64,000 nt of DNA, from positions 13,009 to 77,008 of the forward strand of contig JBLNDG010000061.1 in NCBI GenBank assembly GCA_050261415.1. The letters run 5' to 3'. This DNA comes from JBLNDG01 sp050261415 (GTDB lineage Bacteria > Bacillota > Clostridia > Lutisporales > Lutisporaceae). The notes below the pieces were generated by a model. It was not told the origin of the DNA. It ran no database searches and saw nothing but the letters and a program-made list of their open reading frames with translations. Both the position numbers and the translations under genes were made by a program. Numbering within the stretch: the first letter of the stretch is position 1; the number at the start of each line of letters is the position of its first letter. Of this stretch, positions 62,722 to 64,000 are shown piece after piece.

Positions 62722-63567
62722 ATGAGTTTTCTTAAAAACCGCACGATGCTGGGCGCCATCTGCATTGTGCTGTCTTTGCTTATTTGTTTTGCCCTGACGC
62801 CGCTGTTCAACCGGAGCGTATCACAGAAAACAGCCATTGTCCGGGTAGTAAAGGACATCAAGAGCGGTGATCAGATCACCAGGGATATGGTGCAGACTGT
62901 GGAGGTGGGCGGCTACAATCTGCCGGAAAACGTCGTCAGGCAGCCGGGTGGCGCAGTCGGCAAGTATGCCACAGCGGATCTTTCTCCCGGCGACTATATC
63001 CTTTCCACCAAGCTGACCGACGTCCCCGCCGCGGAAAATGCCTACCTGTATAACTTAAGCGGCGGCAAGCAGGCCATTTCAGTCAGCATCAAAAGCTTCG
63101 CGCAAGGGCTGTCCGGCAAGCTGATCTCCGGCGACATTGTCAGCGTTATCGCTCCCGATTACAAAAAGCAGGGTTCCACCGTCATCCCTCCGGAGCTGAC
63201 CTACGTCGAGGTCATCGGCGTAACCGCCAGCACCGGCTATGACACCGATTCGAAGCAGTCCTCCGGGGATGCGGGCACGGACAAGACCGGGGATGAAAAA
63301 CAGCTTCCCGCCACCGTGACGCTTTTAGTATCCCCGGAGCAGGCTAAAATCCTCGCGGAGCTGGAAGCGGACGGCAAGCTCCATCTTTCTCTCGTGTACA
63401 GAGGCTCCAAGGAGAACGCCGCCAGGTTTACCGAATTGCAGGATAAGGTGCTTCAAATCCTGTATCCGAAACCTGCAGAGCAAAAGACAGAAGAAAAAAC
63501 AGCAGCCACATCGCAGAAGGATACAACAAACCCTGAAAATACCGCACCGGAAAGCGAGGGGAAATAA
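62722..63567 (+). CDS. CpaB/RcpC-type pilus assembly protein with SAF domain
   Basis: 281 residues. An N-terminal membrane segment (about 8-28) precedes an SAF domain (VVKDIKSGDQITRDMVQTVE, then VGKYATADLSPGDYIL) and a beta-rich RcpC-like part (PATVTLLVSPEQAKILAEL). The C-terminal tail is rich in Glu, Lys and Thr. In Tad systems CpaB/RcpC is an envelope component of the pilus machine. AAGGAGG precedes the ATG; the next gene begins immediately after its stop. Confidence 0.85.
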   Translation: MSFLKNRTMLGAICIVLSLLICFALTPLFNRSVSQKTAIVRVVKDIKSGDQITRDMVQTVEVGGYNLPENVVRQPGGAVGKYATADLSPGDYILSTKLTDVPAAENAYLYNLSGGKQAISVSIKSFAQGLSGKLISGDIVSVIAPDYKKQGSTVIPPELTYVEVIGVTASTGYDTDSKQSSGDAGTDKTGDEKQLPATVTLLVSPEQAKILAELEADGKLHLSLVYRGSKENAARFTELQDKVLQILYPKPAEQKTEEKTAATSQKDTTNPENTAPESEGK

Positions 63568-64000
63568 ATGCTCAACTTCATGAAAGGAAGCATCTTCTCC
63601 CGCAATCAATCAAAGTTTGTGCCGGACGAACCGGAACAGGATGTCCAGGTGCTGGCGGTATGGGGCAGCCCCGGCAGCGGGAAAACAACTGTCAGTGTGC
63701 GTCTCGCCAAGTACCTGGCCGACCGCAAACGAAATGTTGTGCTGCTGCTTTGCGATATGACCACGCCCATGCTGCCCTGCATCTGCCCGCCTGCCGAGCT
63801 GGAGTGCGAGCGCTCCCTCGGCAGTATCCTTGCGGCTACCCATATCACCGATACGCTGATCAAGCAAAACTGCGTTACCCATAAGAAAATGAGCTATCTT
63901 ACCATGATCGGCATGCTCAAGGGCGAGAATGTGTTCACTTATCCGCCCTATACCCAGGAACTGGCGGCCGAGTTGATCGACCACCTGCGGGACATCGCCC
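63568..64000 (+). CDS. TadZ/CpaE-like P-loop ATPase, 5' part
   Basis: 144 full codons visible; the frame is open at the window end. Walker A WGSPGSGKTT (about residue 32) with following strand and helix (VSVRLAKYLAD, NVVLLLCDM) matches the ParA/MinD superfamily. Placed after cpaB, it probably is the TadZ/CpaE positioning ATPase of the Tad pilus, with TadA, TadB and TadC expected beyond the window. Confidence 0.75.
   Translation, partial: MLNFMKGSIFSRNQSKFVPDEPEQDVQVLAVWGSPGSGKTTVSVRLAKYLADRKRNVVLLLCDMTTPMLPCICPPAELECERSLGSILAATHITDTLIKQNCVTHKKMSYLTMIGMLKGENVFTYPPYTQELAAELIDHLRDIA

Larger units (their letters stand above)
53557..64000 (+). mobile_element. Left part of a putative integrative/conjugative element, GC-rich
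   Basis: From about 53.6 kb, and strongly from 54.2 kb, base composition and codon use shift to GC-rich compared with the AT-rich core. Content is typical of Firmicutes conjugative elements: orphan adenine methylase, AbrB-fold regulators, YodL-domain and SpoVG homologues, an SLH surface protein and the start of a Tad-like pilus operon, all on one strand. No integrase, relaxase, VirD4/VirB4 ATPase or att repeat lies in the window; both boundaries are therefore uncertain and the element continues past the end. Confidence 0.6.

Overview
Organism and overall character. The first 50.6 kb is a moderately AT-rich, almost entirely + strand Firmicutes core chromosome. Its gene order (ftsE-ftsX-M23 hydrolase, S41 protease, MinJ-like PDZ protein, uvrB-uvrA, uvrC, PHP, murB, rapZ-yvcK-whiA, pgi, dnaE, ATP-PFK, PPi-PFK, pyk) points to an anaerobic Clostridia lineage. 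My best guess is clostridial cluster III (Ruminiclostridium/Acetivibrio-like); this rests on gene content and was not checked by a search. Start codons are often TTG or GTG with strong Shine-Dalgarno sequences, and intrinsic terminators are frequent.  Layout. 0-4.4 kb: cell-wall and division genes. 4.4-7.5 kb: a zinc ABC importer operon (znuA-C-B plus a Fur-family regulator) behind a promoter carrying a perfect TGCAAAT-T-ATTTGCA dyad. 7.7-10.2 kb: S41 protease and a MinJ-like PDZ membrane protein. 10.3-13.0 kb: a small ORF, an orphan sugar-ABC ATPase and a PucR-type regulator. 13.3-21.1 kb: uvrB-uvrA (LexA-box promoter) and uvrC. 21.2-32.2 kb: PspC, two PHP phosphoesterases, a sugar-binding protein, a CofE-like protein, murB, an ArsR/MFS efflux pair sharing an operator motif, and rapZ-yvcK-lepB-whiA. 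32.3-47 kb: HD-GYP phosphodiesterase, glucokinase, pgi, dnaE, the two phosphofructokinases with pyruvate kinase, thioesterase, aldo/keto reductase and an M29 aminopeptidase. 47.1-48.65 kb: a TPR regulator followed by a previously uncalled 51-codon secreted peptide gene containing VDDVGPQ twice, at the first and last seven residues of the predicted mature peptide. This is a candidate RRNPP quorum-sensing cassette. 48.7-50.6 kb: a DUF1003 membrane protein and an RlmD-type rRNA methyltransferase.  Accessory region. 50.6-51.1 kb is a gene-free junction dense in hairpins, followed by a two-gene operon of unknown function (51.1-53.0 kb) and decaying gene remnants (53.0-54.1 kb). From about 54.2 kb to the window end the DNA becomes clearly GC-rich and carries cargo typical of an integrative/conjugative element: orphan DNA adenine methylase, two AbrB-fold proteins, a YodL-domain protein, a SpoVG homologue, and a large S-layer-anchored surface protein with nine tandem modules. 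It also holds the start of a Tad/Flp-like pilus locus: a small pilin-like membrane protein, an A24 prepilin peptidase, CpaB, and a TadZ/CpaE-like ATPase cut by the window end. No integrase, relaxase, conjugative ATPase or attachment site is visible, so the element is only partly contained here.  How the genes work together. The core region supplies envelope growth (FtsEX with its hydrolase, MurB, RapZ/YvcK), excision repair (UvrABC) and the upper and lower ends of glycolysis (GlcK, Pgi, two PFKs, Pyk). The accessory region looks like a surface-adhesion and pilus module carried by a transferable element.
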